From: Nothopassalora personata
Lineage: Eukaryota > Ascomycota > Dothideomycetes > Mycosphaerellales > Mycosphaerellaceae
NCBI GenBank assembly: GCA_033816765.1
Contig: CM066291.1
Span: forward strand, 2,232,001-2,296,000
Direction of reading: 5' to 3'
Length of the DNA: 64,000 nucleotides
The notes under the pieces: model-generated
Seen by the model: only the letters and a program-made list of their open reading frames with translations
What the model was told of the DNA's origin: nothing
Database searches by the model: none
Position numbers and translations under genes: made by a program
Shown: in pieces, positions 32,612 through 43,400 of the stretch
Layout: the number at the start of each line of letters is the position of its first letter
Position numbering within the stretch: position 1 is the first letter of the stretch

Positions 32612-33612
32612 ATGTCTTACTTCGAGACCAAGGGCGTCGCTCTCGTGACAGGCGTAAGTCAAGCCGCTAAGGACTAAACTATCGCTAAAAACCCTCAGTC
32701 AGCAGGCGGTATCGGCCAAGGCGCGGCGAATGCTCTTGCTGCAGCAGGCGCAACGGCCGTCGCTTTCGCAGATATCGACGAAGACCGGGTCCGCAAAGCG
32801 GCTGAAACCAGCCGGCAGTATACCACAGACGAGCACTATTGCGCGAAGGGTTGGAAAGTCGATGTGACAGATCAAGCTTCTGTTGATCAGGTCGTAAAGT
32901 CCGTTATCGCAGAGTTTGGGAGGATTGACTATCTGGTCAATAGCGCTGGTGTTCGTAACACAGCCAGTGTTCCCTGATCCATTGCTAATGTGCCATAAGG
33001 TCGACGTGCAGCAATACGTGCCTGTGCCAGACGACGACCCTACCGAATACGATCGTGTCATGGCGATCAACGCTAAAGGCACCTTGACCGTGTCCAGAGC
33101 TGTGGCGAAAATCATGGCGAAGCAGGAATCAAAGCACTTCACTACTCTCAGCGGCAGCCAACGAGATCTCGGTCGAGGCCAGATAGTCAATGTGACTTCA
33201 GCAATGTCGCTGGCTGCAGTCCCAGGAAAGGTGGCATATGCCGCGTCGAAGCATGCCGCCCTAGGCATCACAAGAGCATTAGGTATGCATCGTCCGATTT
33301 TCAAAACGCAGACTGACGCGGACTTGTGTAGCTCTCGATCTTGCCGACAAAGGTATTCGCGTTAACTGTATCTGCCCAACATGGGTTGACACGCCAATGT
33401 TTGCTGGTGAGCAGAAAAAGTTCCCACCGGTGCAGAAGGCTATGAAGGCATTCATTCCACTCGGACGCGTGGCAGAGGTCGATGAAGTTGGAAGCAGTAT
33501 CGTGTATCTGTGCTCTCCCGCGTCCAGCTATGTCAATGGACAGTCATTGGTGCTGGACAGCGGTTTCCTGGCTGGTCCTTCTGCTGGGTTGCTGCAGGCT
33601 GTGTGCGCGTAG
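32612..33612 (+). CDS. Short-chain dehydrogenase/reductase (SDR)
   Basis: Exons 32,612-32,653, 32,699-32,950, 33,000-33,282 and 33,332-33,612, with introns of 45, 49 and 49 bp, give 285 residues. Splicing at the first intron builds the cofactor motif TGSAGGIG (13-20). NSAG ends at residue 98, and the catalytic set Ser165, Tyr178 and Lys182 (YAASK) is intact. The C-terminal part (NCICPTWVDTPM...GRVAEVDEVGSSIVYL...VNGQSLVLDSG) is typical of classical NAD(P)-dependent SDRs. The substrate cannot be told from sequence. The FAD monooxygenase follows on the same strand 373 bp later, which suggests a shared pathway. Each intron is supported by frame restoration and conserved motifs at the junctions. 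Confidence 0.9.
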
Positions 33613-33985
33613 GTAGTCCAGGGATAAAACGTGCCAACTGTACTTGGACCAGACGCGTCTGGAGTTGATTGTGGTGTCAGAGTCGAAGTCAGCCCTTGTG
33701 GCTTTCCTGGGAATACTGTCTGCCGTTAGCGTGCCCCGGATCTCAACCAATGATCCGGCCCCGCATACATATTTGGACTTTCAATTACGGCTTGATGCAC
33801 CGCGACTCCGGACATGTCGAACCCAAACAATCCTTCCTATGACCGCAGTTAGCAGCAAGACAGTCCGAAGTGGGCCATGAGGCACGATAGAGGTAGGTTA
33901 CGTAGCTTGCAGAGGTAGGTTCGTCGCAATATACACCCCTTACCACACCATCGCCACCTTCCGAAGCACAACAGCAATTGACGCA
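33613..33985. promoter_or_regulatory. Intergenic, promoter of the FAD monooxygenase gene
   Basis: 373 bp between two genes on the same strand. No motif stands out. A purine/pyrimidine-mixed leader precedes the ATG at 33,986. Confidence 0.35.
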
Positions 33986-35382
33986 ATGGGCTCCGTGGAA
34001 CCCTCGAAGATCAGAATCGCGATACTGGGCGGCGGTATAGCAGGTCTGGCACTGGGCGCTGGACTGGCCAAGAACCCAAATGTCGACTTCCACATTTACG
34101 AGAGTGTATCAGAGTACAAGGACATTGGCGCAGGCCTCGCATTGCATCTGAATGCCATCAAGGCCATGAGCCTGATTGGCGATGAAGTCAAGCAGGCATA
34201 CTTCGACAAGGCATTGAACATGGGCGAAGCAGACGTTGAGATGGCTACTCAGGTCATCTTGGCACATGGTCCCAATAGCGGCGAGGTTGTAGCTGAGCTC
34301 GGGCGAGCCAAAGGCAGGAAGACGGTGGCTAGACATGAGTTGATGAAAGGCTTCATGGAGCTTTTGCCAAAGGGCAGCATCAGCAACGGTAAAAGAGCCG
34401 AGAAGATTGAGCAGAACGACAAAGGCGTGACGGTGACCTTCAAGGACGGCTCTCAGGTCGGGGCAGATTGTGTCATCGGCGCCGATGGTGTCCACAGTAT
34501 TACGAGATCGCACATACTTGGAGCAGATCATCCCGCAGTGGGCGCCAAGAACCACGATGGATATCAGAACTATCGGCGCATGATGTCAATGGTATTATGC
34601 CCCGACCACAACCCATTTCCCTGAGACATTCTGAGATCGAGAGAGTGGTTCTAATAGTCGTTTCACCAGGACGAAGCACGAAAGTACGGGATCAACGAGA
34701 AGTGGACATACTTCGTTCCAATCCTATGCGGTCCTCGCGGCAACATCAATTCCATGCCCCTCGACAAAGGCCAGAAGCTGAGCGTCGGCCTTGCAGTGCG
34801 AGGACTGCGCTTCGAGGCGGACAAGTACAGTGGAGCACCACCACTGAAAGATCAACTCCACGTGTTTGATGATTACAGTGAAGAGGCGAAGAAGATGGTG
34901 CGCATGGTCGCCGATGACACGTCTGGATCCTGGAGTTATGCCGATCACGATCATGCGCCCATCTACTACAAGGAACGTGTCTGTATGATCGGAGATGCCG
35001 CCCATACTATGCATCCGTACGTGAACTTTGCGACGAGATCTCGTACAACAGCATGCTGACCTCTTACAGATTCGCTGGTCAAGGTGCAGCGCAAGCCATC
35101 GAAGACTGCGCCGTCATGACCCACATCTTCTCCAAAATCAGCTCAAAGTCGCAGATTGAGAAGGCATTCGCAGCATACGACAAAGTACGAAGACCTCGTT
35201 CTCAGCACCAAGTTGACCTGTCTCGCAAGCACGGTGACATTTACAATTACGCTGCAAACGGCATGGAAAAGGAGCCAGAAGCCATGCGGGCTTTCTTCAA
35301 GAAGTCGGCTAGCTTTTCGAACAATGCCGACTTGCAAGCGCAGAATGACAGTGCCGTGAAGGCATTTGAGGAGTCGTTGTAG
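33986..35382 (+). CDS. FAD-dependent monooxygenase, salicylate hydroxylase-like
   Basis: Exons 33,986-34,591, 34,670-35,016 and 35,070-35,382, with introns of 78 and 53 bp, give 421 residues. The three flavin-hydroxylase fingerprints are present: GGGIAGLALG (15-24) for FAD, GADGVHS (165-171), and GDAAHTMHP (309-317), whose last codons are completed across the second intron, leading into GQGAAQAIEDC. This class hydroxylates aromatic acids or phenols using NAD(P)H and oxygen. Salicylate or hydroxybenzoate hydroxylases are the nearest known types, but the substrate is inferred only from family resemblance. It is next to an SDR on the same strand. The length is normal for the family. Confidence 0.9.
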
Positions 35383-35663
35383 AAAACGACAGATGTCGAA
35401 TAGATTTCGATTTGCTCAGCTCGACATTCAGGTCGTCGGCATAACAGTATGAGGTAAATGAGCCGCCGAATGCTACCCATCAGTGAAAGCTTCAATACTG
35501 CCGTTGCTGCCGATCACGAAAGTGCCAACTCCGATCCGAGATGGACACAATGGTGCGCTCATGAGCAAACATCATTCAGCACACCATATATAACATCCAT
35601 CCACCGTCCATACGAAGCTACCGAAACGCAGCAGAGAGTCCTACACGACATTGATCAGAGTCC

Positions 35664-36443
35664 ATGGCGTCTCAGAAACAAGATAGCCGTAAACGCTTCC
35701 CGAATACCTGCTATCATGCTGATCCTAGCCAGACCCAGCGCACAACGCATTCTACGGACTCCGCCCATCCACGATGGGAGGTAACGGTGCATTTGCCTTG
35801 CAAGCCATCGAAGCTGGCACTTGCATTCTCATCGACGACCCTCTCTTCACCATCCCAAAACCACCACCTCAAATCACAGAACACGACGTATCAGCCGCCT
35901 ACTCGCGCCTCTCACAAAGCTCCAAACGACCATTCGACGCCATGTATGCGATGCCACATCTGGCAGGCTCACGCCATCTTGCTAAATATCCAACAAACAT
36001 GCTCGAGATCTGCCGGGGCCGAAGGTGGAGCATCAAGCTGCTTCTGCCACACAAGTCGCTTCAACCACTCCTGCAACCAGACTGCTTCATGACCACGACC
36101 CTCCACCAGCAGCAGCAGTGTTTCGTCATCAGAGGTGTCGCGGCGGCAGATGAACTTACTTTCCCGTATACAGAAACTGTGCGTACGCCAGCGAAGGGAA
36201 TATTTGTGCAAGATGAATGGAATTCGATGTACTTGTGCGCTTTGCAATACCCTTGGGATCCAGCGGAACCTGAGCGACCAACGCCGTGCAATGATGTGTC
36301 TGGTCTTCTATGTCGGCACGGGACACCATCTGCGCTACCTCGAAGGCTGGGTCCCAAGCATCGACAGAACGGCTGTCCTTGCCAGAGTGCCCGCAAAGGT
36401 ACCAACCGACAAAATCCCCCCATCCCCCATCCCTCAACACTTG
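35664..36443 (+). pseudogene. SET-domain protein gene with several frameshifts
   Basis: SET-domain pieces follow one another but in alternating frames. GGNGAFALQAIEAGTCILID (from 35,774) is in one frame. ILLNIQQ...SRFNHSCN (35,975-36,075) is in another. CFVIRGVAAADELTFPYTE (to 36,175) is back in the first. LCVRQRREYLC...CTCALCN (36,176-36,260) is in the second again. Together these are the order of a fungal SET methyltransferase-like protein (NHSC motif, post-SET CxCxxC). The switch near 36,076 looks like loss of a single base. The others (near 35,950 and 36,175) are too close for introns. It is either a decayed gene or the sequence has indel errors. The start is uncertain. Confidence 0.6.
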
Positions 36444-36455
36444 CTCCAATTCCTT

Positions 36456-37415
36456 TCAAATAAACACATCAACCGGCACAGTCGTGGGCGTAAAACTCCA
36501 CACCCCCTGTGCATTCATCACATTGACATAAACCTTCCTCGGCTCCTCCTCATTCCTAAACCTCGTCACTCCCGGAAACCTCGCACTCCTCGCACTCGAG
36601 CCGAGTCTTGCGCCACGGTCGGTGGTGAAGTATCCATTGCCGCCTAGACGTGTACACAAGATCAGTCATGCGCTCAGAGAAGACGCTCTTCATTATGTTC
36701 GCTCAGGCAAAGAACTTACCTTCATACTCACTAGTCGGAATCCTAATAAACGCATTATAACTCTGCGCGCCCTGTACGCCCGTCCAGGAAATCTCGACTT
36801 CGCCTGCGGCATTAATGCTCCTCCCGGAGAACGTAGTCTTTGCAGGTCTAGTCCCCGTCGCAGTGGCGATCCGACCTGTGGTGAAGCGGTATGAGCTAGA
36901 GGTGCAGGCGCTGTTTGCTGACGAAGTGTAGAAGACCCAGGCTGAGGGCGTTGCGCCATTCCGACAGATGTTGGAGAATTCATGGACGGAAGTGAAAGCT
37001 TGGGACTGCGTGCGGTTGGTGATGTAATTGTTGCCGTAGCCGACTGTGTAGAAGGGGTCGGAGACTGCTATGTTGTTGAAGTCGCGGAAGGGGTCGCGTT
37101 TTACTCTGCAGGTGGAGGTAAGAGTTGGGTTGTTCTGCGGGTTTGCTTGGGAGGTATGAAGGAGACTTGCCGGCTTCCGTCAGGATAGATTGCGTCGAAA
37201 TTCCACATGACTCCGATGTTTTTGCCGCGGTTGAAGGTCAGTTGTGCTTCGCAGTTGCCGACGTTGAAAGCTTTGAAGTTGCTTGGGGCTGGGTTGCCGC
37301 AGGAGTCTTGCCATGTGGTTGAGGGACTTTGTCGCTTCTCGACTGCGCCGGGGACTGCTGTAGCCAATGAGCTGAAGCCCAGTAGCGCAGTGGCCAGTAG
37401 TGTTAAGGTGTGCAT
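36456..37415 (-). pseudogene. Secreted protein of unknown function, one frameshift in a G run
   Basis: Exon 1 is 37,415-36,720 and exon 2 is 36,643-36,456, with a 76-bp intron (GTAAGT...CTAG). The N-terminus is a clear signal peptide (MHTLTLLATALLGFSSLATA) followed by a KR site and a mature part with Cys residues (WQDSCGNPAPSNFKAFNVGN). The frame then stops early unless one base is added at the GGG run at 37,149-37,151. With it, a second conserved-looking region (TCRVKRDPFRDFNNIAVSD...) leads to the intron and a good C-terminal end at 36,456. The adjusted length would be about 294 residues. I know no family. The product is probably extracellular. Either a recent frameshift or a homopolymer sequencing error explains the break. 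Confidence 0.6.
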
Positions 37416-37991
37416 GGTGGAGTGGATGTAGTGTTAGAAGGGATGGTCTTGGGAGTGAGATCAAGAAAGCCCTGTGGGAAGAGGTGGTGCAGGTATACTT
37501 TTGCTGTGCTGCTACACCTCACATGTGTACCTAACACCACTGACGATGTCCAAGCGGCTAGAGACCATACAAGGCGGCCACATATCGTCCCAAGATCCGC
37601 TATGGCAGCCACACCTTGGACGACTCCTGTGCCAAGGCGTGGCACCTCTTGGTCTTCAGCATGGTCGGCCGGGTGGGGATGTTGGCTATGATAGACCATG
37701 TAAATATTGGTTCTGTTACAAGGGACACTATTACAGAGCGACTGTTTCTGCAACATGAAATGCATCCAAGATGAATCTAGGCGTTCAGCGAGAAATAGTG
37801 AAGTCGAGACCGAGGGCTGGTATTGATGAATCTCCCAGAGATCGACAGAGCCGCGGACCGAGCGAAAGCTTATACTATACGTACATGGGTCGGGTTCTTG
37901 CGCACTATCTGGGTTGTGTGCTTTCCACGGGTGCTGTTGTGACGATCCTGTGTGCTGCAAGTATACTGTCGTGTCCCATTGTGAGATCTTC
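37416..37991. other. Intergenic, nothing recognised
   Basis: Promoter side of the secreted-protein gene and 3' side of the tautomerase gene. The short frames (up to 185 codons on the minus strand) show no domain features. Confidence 0.45.
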
Positions 37992-38480
37992 TCACGCCTG
38001 AGTCCACTTGGCCCTCGCCTCCTCCATCTGCTCTGGTGGCACAGCCCGATTTTCTGCCCTCCACACCTTTTCGTCCTCGCTCTTGAACTCCGGCGGATTC
38101 ATCCCGTTGATATGCCAAAGACTACGTTTGCTTTCCGCAATCTCATACTCCAGATCGTATCCTTTGTCCAGTGTGTGGGGCTCCAGGATCTCGGTGAGAC
38201 GAGCCATCATACTTGCATGGATCTTCGAGTCGTCTGGAACGTTGATGTGAATGTGCGTTACGCGAATCCGGATGAATGGCCTGCTGCTGCGTGTGCTGGC
38301 CAGTTCTCCCCCGATCCACTGATCCGAGGGATCGGTCTTGATGAAGTTTACCACGACATAGAAGCGGGGCATGTTGACGCCTTCGCGGGTGTAGTAAGAG
38401 GTGATGGCTTTCGCTAGGGCGCCTTTAGTGCTTTCATCCTCGAAGGTGCCAGGTGGGTGGGACACGATCCAGTGAGGCAT
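37992..38480 (-). CDS. Tautomerase_3-type protein (putative oxalocrotonate tautomerase, cis-CaaD-like)
   Basis: A single 162-codon frame. It begins MPHWIVSHPPGTF, with Pro directly after the initiator Met as in tautomerases, where the freed N-terminal Pro is the catalytic base. It continues with the pattern FYVVVNFIKTDP, WIGGE, PFIRIRVTHIHIN, and an RSLWHINGMNPPEFKSEDEK end typical of the fungal Tautomerase_3 group. Family members act on small carbonyl or unsaturated acids; the true substrate is unknown. Its nearness to an aromatic hydroxylase and an SDR would suit aromatic ring breakdown, but that is inference. No introns are needed. Confidence 0.8.
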   Translation of the reverse strand: MPHWIVSHPPGTFEDESTKGALAKAITSYYTREGVNMPRFYVVVNFIKTDPSDQWIGGELASTRSSRPFIRIRVTHIHINVPDDSKIHASMMARLTEILEPHTLDKGYDLEYEIAESKRSLWHINGMNPPEFKSEDEKVWRAENRAVPPEQMEEARAKWTQA

Positions 38481-38985
38481 TTTGACTGTATTTTGTTATG
38501 TTGTGGGATGCGAGTGTTCTGCAGAGGGCTGGGGATCTTGGTCGAGAAGCATGTTCGGAAATGACAGGGCACGCCAGCTGCCTATATACAGACAGCGGTC
38601 GCGAGATCATCACAACATTATTCTGTTGTAGCGCCTGATAACGTTCGGACGTAGTATGTAGCCTTTGCCTTGATGCAACATTTGTCTGTAATGTTAGTGG
38701 CCGTACCACTGAAGCGTCGGTCTGCCGAGTGAGAAAAGCGCTGATCAGTAATCAGATCCAGATCGGGCTTGCCGATCATGCACATAGCTCCAGTTCGTCT
38801 GTCGAAGGCCCGGAACCAAAAATTGACCACGCGCATGGTTTGGCCCTTGCGGGGAGGTACAGTAAACACAGAGCCTGCAGCAACTGTACGGAGGGATTGC
38901 GATCCTGTCTCCGTAGTTGACACTTGTAGCGTCGTTGTGCGACCAGCTTTGCACAGCACTTGTCAGTCCAGCTACCGAACGGTGC
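38481..38985. other. Intergenic, nothing recognised
   Basis: It lies between the tautomerase promoter and the 3' end of the RTR1 gene, both on the minus strand. A 113-codon minus frame (38,618-38,959) has no recognisable features and may be 3' UTR. Confidence 0.45.
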
Positions 38986-39837
38986 TCAATCACCACCTTT
39001 CTCATCGTCTTCAATGTCGTCTTCGTCGCTGATCTCGCTATTCGTCTTCTTCTTCTTCTTCTTGCTGTAGCGCTTGGTCTGATAGCCCTCAACGGAATTG
39101 AAATGACCCAATGCAGCCTGTGCCATGGACTGCTCAAATGGCTTCGAATTCCTCTCAACAATCACGTCGGCCATAACTTGGTTCGGTCGCATTGAATTCG
39201 TCTTCTCACCTCGTTCCATAGCCAGCTCCTCGTTGTTGGCGACCTTTTTCCGCCACTCATCAACTCTAGTAGCTCTGTTGGCTCTCGCGACGGCAGTCTC
39301 GGTCTCAGCTGGTCGGTCATCCACGTGTAGTTGAATCTCTGGCTGCTGCTCTGGAACCCTGTCCCAGGCAGGCACCTCACTGAGCTGGGCTTTGAGATAC
39401 AGTCCTTTCTTGGCACATGAATCGCTGCAATAATCGGACATGTGTTTCTTGAGCTTCCAAGCGGCGCTGCTGCCCATTGTTTGGCAACGAGGCTTGTTAG
39501 CACAAAGAGCGTACCCACATCGTTCATCAATCCGACGCTCCTCGATCAAGTCGTCGAAATCTGATGGCTGAAAGGGCTTGAGCAGGTTGACATATGTCTC
39601 GGCTTCCTGGACGGTGAATTCCGAGGCAGCTGGAAGATCTATCAGTGTGGTTATGGCATCGAGGATGGCTGCTTCGACGTCTTTCTGAAGTTGAATCAGG
39701 TAAGCATGCTTCAGAGCAATATTGAGGTTCTGCCTGTCCTTCTCGACTTGGGCTTTCTGCTCATCTGTGGCCGTCGGCGTCGTTCTAGGGCCTCGCATCT
39801 TCAGAATGCTCTTCGCGGGCACCTTACTAGTGGACAT
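38986..39837 (-). CDS. RTR1: Rtr1/RPAP2 family RNA polymerase II CTD phosphatase
   Basis: A 283-codon single-exon frame. The Rtr1/RPAP2 zinc module is visible: CGYALC (Cys107, Cys112) and CSDSC (Cys137, Cys141), with the Lys-rich spacer AAWKLKKHMSDY between. An N-terminal helical region (residues 25-65) and a FTVQEAETYVNLLKPFQPSDFDDLIEER lead-in are typical. The C-terminus is a Lys-rich run followed by acidic residues. The family dephosphorylates Ser5 of the polymerase II C-terminal repeat in the move from initiation to elongation and helps import the polymerase. It starts 570 bp from the divergent BBC1 gene. Confidence 0.85.
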   Translation of the reverse strand: MSTSKVPAKSILKMRGPRTTPTATDEQKAQVEKDRQNLNIALKHAYLIQLQKDVEAAILDAITTLIDLPAASEFTVQEAETYVNLLKPFQPSDFDDLIEERRIDERCGYALCANKPRCQTMGSSAAWKLKKHMSDYCSDSCAKKGLYLKAQLSEVPAWDRVPEQQPEIQLHVDDRPAETETAVARANRATRVDEWRKKVANNEELAMERGEKTNSMRPNQVMADVIVERNSKPFEQSMAQAALGHFNSVEGYQTKRYSKKKKKKTNSEISDEDDIEDDEKGGD

Positions 39838-40194
39838 GTTATGGCTTGTTATGGCTTGTTATGTCACGGTGATGTCGATATCGGTGGAAATGAACATGTT
39901 CCTTCACGAGAAACTTTATCTACCGTACCCATGTGTGGCTCACATGTGTGGCGTTGGTTTGTCTGAGCAATGACGAACTTGTTCCGCCGTCTGGTGCCGG
40001 TGATCAGTGGCGCGCTCGAATGCTGTTGCCGGCGGCGAGCTCTGCTCCCACGTTTCGCATCTGCGTGTATGGACCAGACGTGTGCTTAGATCTCTGCGTT
40101 CAGCGGCGGCATCGTTTGGACATAGACATCCGCCTGTAACGACCATTCTTGCATGCAGCGACCAACTTCTTGAAACTGAAAGCTGCGGCCTGAC

Positions 40195-40238
<44 letters not shown>

Positions 40239-40407
40239 CAGCACAGCACAGCACAGCACACTGCCACGCGGCATTACGTCTGGCGGGTCATTAGGTGCAC
40301 GACTCGCCTGCAGTACCGCCCATACAGCCACTAGCGAACACTGTGCGACGACGACGACGACGGCGACGACGACGTTGATTGCCTAAGGGCCCACCTGCAC
40401 TTCCACT
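39838..40407. promoter_or_regulatory. Divergent promoter of RTR1 and BBC1 with microsatellites
   Basis: 570 bp between opposite starts. It holds (CAAG)10 at 40,197-40,236 followed by (CACAG)5 to about 40,261, and a CGA-rich run near 40,347-40,373 just before the BBC1 ATG. Near the RTR1 ATG there are short repeats of TTATGGCTTG. No specific factor site is claimed. Confidence 0.6.
40197..40261. repeat. Compound microsatellite (CAAG)10(CACAG)5
   Basis: Ten CAAG units run straight into CACAG units, read directly. It sits about 150 bp ahead of the BBC1 start. Confidence 0.95.
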
Positions 40408-43400
40408 ATGGCGTCGCTGTTCAAGGTTAAAGCGCTCTATGACTTCGACGCCAAGGAGGACGACGATCTGGCTTTCTCCACCGGGCAAATCATAGACATC
40501 ACCGAAGAGATAGATGACAACTGGTTGGAAGGGCGATACACGGACAGCAATGGAGGCACCCAGAGTGGCATCTTCCCACGTGAGTTCGTGGACAAGTACG
40601 AACCGCCGGTGCCCTCTCGTCCTACACGCCCCACCAGGCCGAAGCAGGAAACGACTCCAGCACCAGCTCCAGCTCCAGCTCCAGCTCCAGCTCCAGCTCC
40701 AGCTCCAGCTCCTGTCCCGGAGCCAGTGCACCCAATTCCTCCGACTGTGAGCGAAGAGCCAGCAGCCGAGATGGAACCTCCTGCGCTACCTGCCCAGTCG
40801 AAACCACTGCCTCCCCCCGTGGAAACATCCATGGCAGGCAACATAGACGAGCGCGTGAGGTCTCCCCAGTCTGCCGCCAGTGCCAGGGGTCCTGCCGCCA
40901 GAGCTGAACCTCCGCCTGCTCCTAAGCCTACACCAGCGGAACCAGCAGCGCCTGCCTCGAACAAAAAGCCGCCTCCGGTAGCACCGAAGAGCAATGCGTT
41001 CAAGGACAGGATCGCTGCTTTCAACCAGCCTGCTGCAGCACCCGTCATTCCGATGGTGCCAGGCGGATCGAAGCCAAGTACCTTCATTAGGAAGCCATTC
41101 ATTGCCCCACCGCCAATGGCAAACTCCTACGTCCCACCTCCGAAGGTAGAGCAGCCCGTGCATAAGCCGTATATAAGAGAGGAAGATCCGGAGATCAGGC
41201 AAAGGCAGGAAGAGGATCGTGCAGCAGCGGAAGCAGCGGGGTTGACCAGCGAGCAATCTGGTGCACAGCAAGAGCAAAATGACGACGCGCCCAAGCCAAC
41301 CAGTCTGAAGGAACGCATCGCTCGTTTGCAGCAACAACAGCTCGAGCAAGCTCAGCGAAGAGCAGAGGGCGCGCCAAAAGAGAAGAAGAGGGCTCCAGTC
41401 AAGAAGGCTTCCGGACATGAAGAGGACGTGGAGCCAGACGCTGATGGCGAAGAGATGGCTCGCGATCGCAGTACAGACACCGCGACCGAGAGGCAATCTC
41501 TAGACGTGGCTCGCGAGAGGTCACGGATTGCATCCACGCAGAGACAGCCTCGCGAACCACTATCTTCCATGCCCACTGTACCGGACCACGAGCTTGTCAG
41601 TGATGGACACGAGGCAGAACAGTCTGGAGCAGGAGATACAGATGATGCTGGCATAATCGGTCCCGAGGATAGTGACGATACGCAAGCACCTCCACCTCCG
41701 CCACGCGCTGCCGCCGCGCCGAAGCGAGAGCCCGATGTCGGCGAAGAGGAGGGCGCCACCGATGAAGGCGGAGATGAGGAAGATGACGATATGGATGAAG
41801 AGACGCGACGAAGACTAGAATTGAGAGAGCGCATGGCCAAGATGAGCGGAGGCATGGGTATGGCTGGCATGTTCGGCCCTCCGGGTGGCATGCCAATGCC
41901 TGGCGGTGTTCCAGCGAAGAAGCACTCTACGAAGGAGAAGAAGCCCAGCGAAGACGATATGCAATCGTCTCCAACACAGCAACAGCGCATCCCGATGATA
42001 CCCGTGCCAGGCATGAACAGAGTGCAGAGCCCAGAGGCGGAACGCACGCCAATGCTAGAAGACAACGAGCCGTCCGGCATTCATGCCGAGCCCGAAAGGA
42101 GACATTCCCTCGCGCCATCACGAAAGTCAACCACTGAAGAGCGTGGTGCTTCTCCCCCCGTGCCCTTGGCGACTCGTCCTTCGATCGATAGAGCTGTACC
42201 TCCAGTGCCAGAAGGACGACAAGTACCGCCTCCGCCTCCTCCAGCCGCTCCAATGTCACCAGGTCCAGGCAGCGAATCTGACGATGAAGCCTCAATACGT
42301 CCGCCGAAACGTGAGATTGACACACCTGACATCGAAACCCCGGTATCGGTTCCTATTAGAAGTGCCTCTGGAGCAGCACCACCTGTACCTGGCTCCGAGA
42401 CCGTTCGGTCGCCTGACAACAAGCGCGCATCGTACTTTGGCAGCGAGCCCCAGTCTGCAGTGTCCGACAAAAGAGCAAGCCGACCACCTCCTCCCCATCC
42501 GCAAAGCCCTGTCACATCTCCACGTCCTGCACCACCTCCTCCGCCTCCGGCTGCGGTCCCAAGCCGATTGCCGAGACATGTCGAGGAAGATACTGAGCGT
42601 GGTGAGAGCGATTACGAGGGAGACTACGACACTGATATAGCATCAAGCGCGAAGCACAAAGATGCGCTCAAGGCTTCCATCCGCGAGCCAAGTCTTGACG
42701 ACAGCACAACCGCTGATGAGACACCGATGAGCGCTCCTCCACCACCTCCTCATGCAACCAGAGCGGTACCTCCGCCACCGCCGCCGGGCAGACCTTCCAT
42801 CGATACCCCGCGCGCACCTCCTCCAATGCCACCATCACGACCTGCTCAAGATGACGACGAGTACGATCCTTATCGTTACGACGAGAACAGGCAACGAGCT
42901 CCGCCACCACCAACGCCCGGCGCTGTTCCTGTCGCAGCTCCACCTGTTCCACCTCGAGAACCTGAGTTGCAACAAGAGAGCTCGGCTGACGACCTGTACT
43001 CCACGACGCCGCCTCGCAGGTCCGTCGAGCAGCCACCTCGAGCCGTTCCTGCGCCGCCCCCGCAAGACGCGCCACCTGCTCGAGCGCCTCCGCGGCAATC
43101 ATTGGATGTGCAAAGATCGAACACTATAGCGCGGAGGTCAATGGACGGTCCTAGACCTGGCGAGAATGGCCAGATCGCCAGAGATCTCGACCTCGGCGAG
43201 AACACGACCTGGTGGACTGCATCGCAGCCGCTGCCGCCGGTCTTGCAAAGCCGCAACGGCATTGACATACTTTCAGAGTGTGAAGAATCGACTACATCGA
43301 AGAGGGGTGGCAGGACCACGATCTCGAAAGACATATATGTGCTCTTCATTGACTACAGCCAAACGATCATCACGGTGCACTATGACTCCCAGGATCCTGG

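Noticed and set aside
40437..43349. Several long minus-strand frames (up to 242 codons) opposite BBC1
   Set aside because: They arise from the biased codon use of the Pro/Ala-rich BBC1 homologue; the plus strand has clear SH3 and Bbc1 domains.
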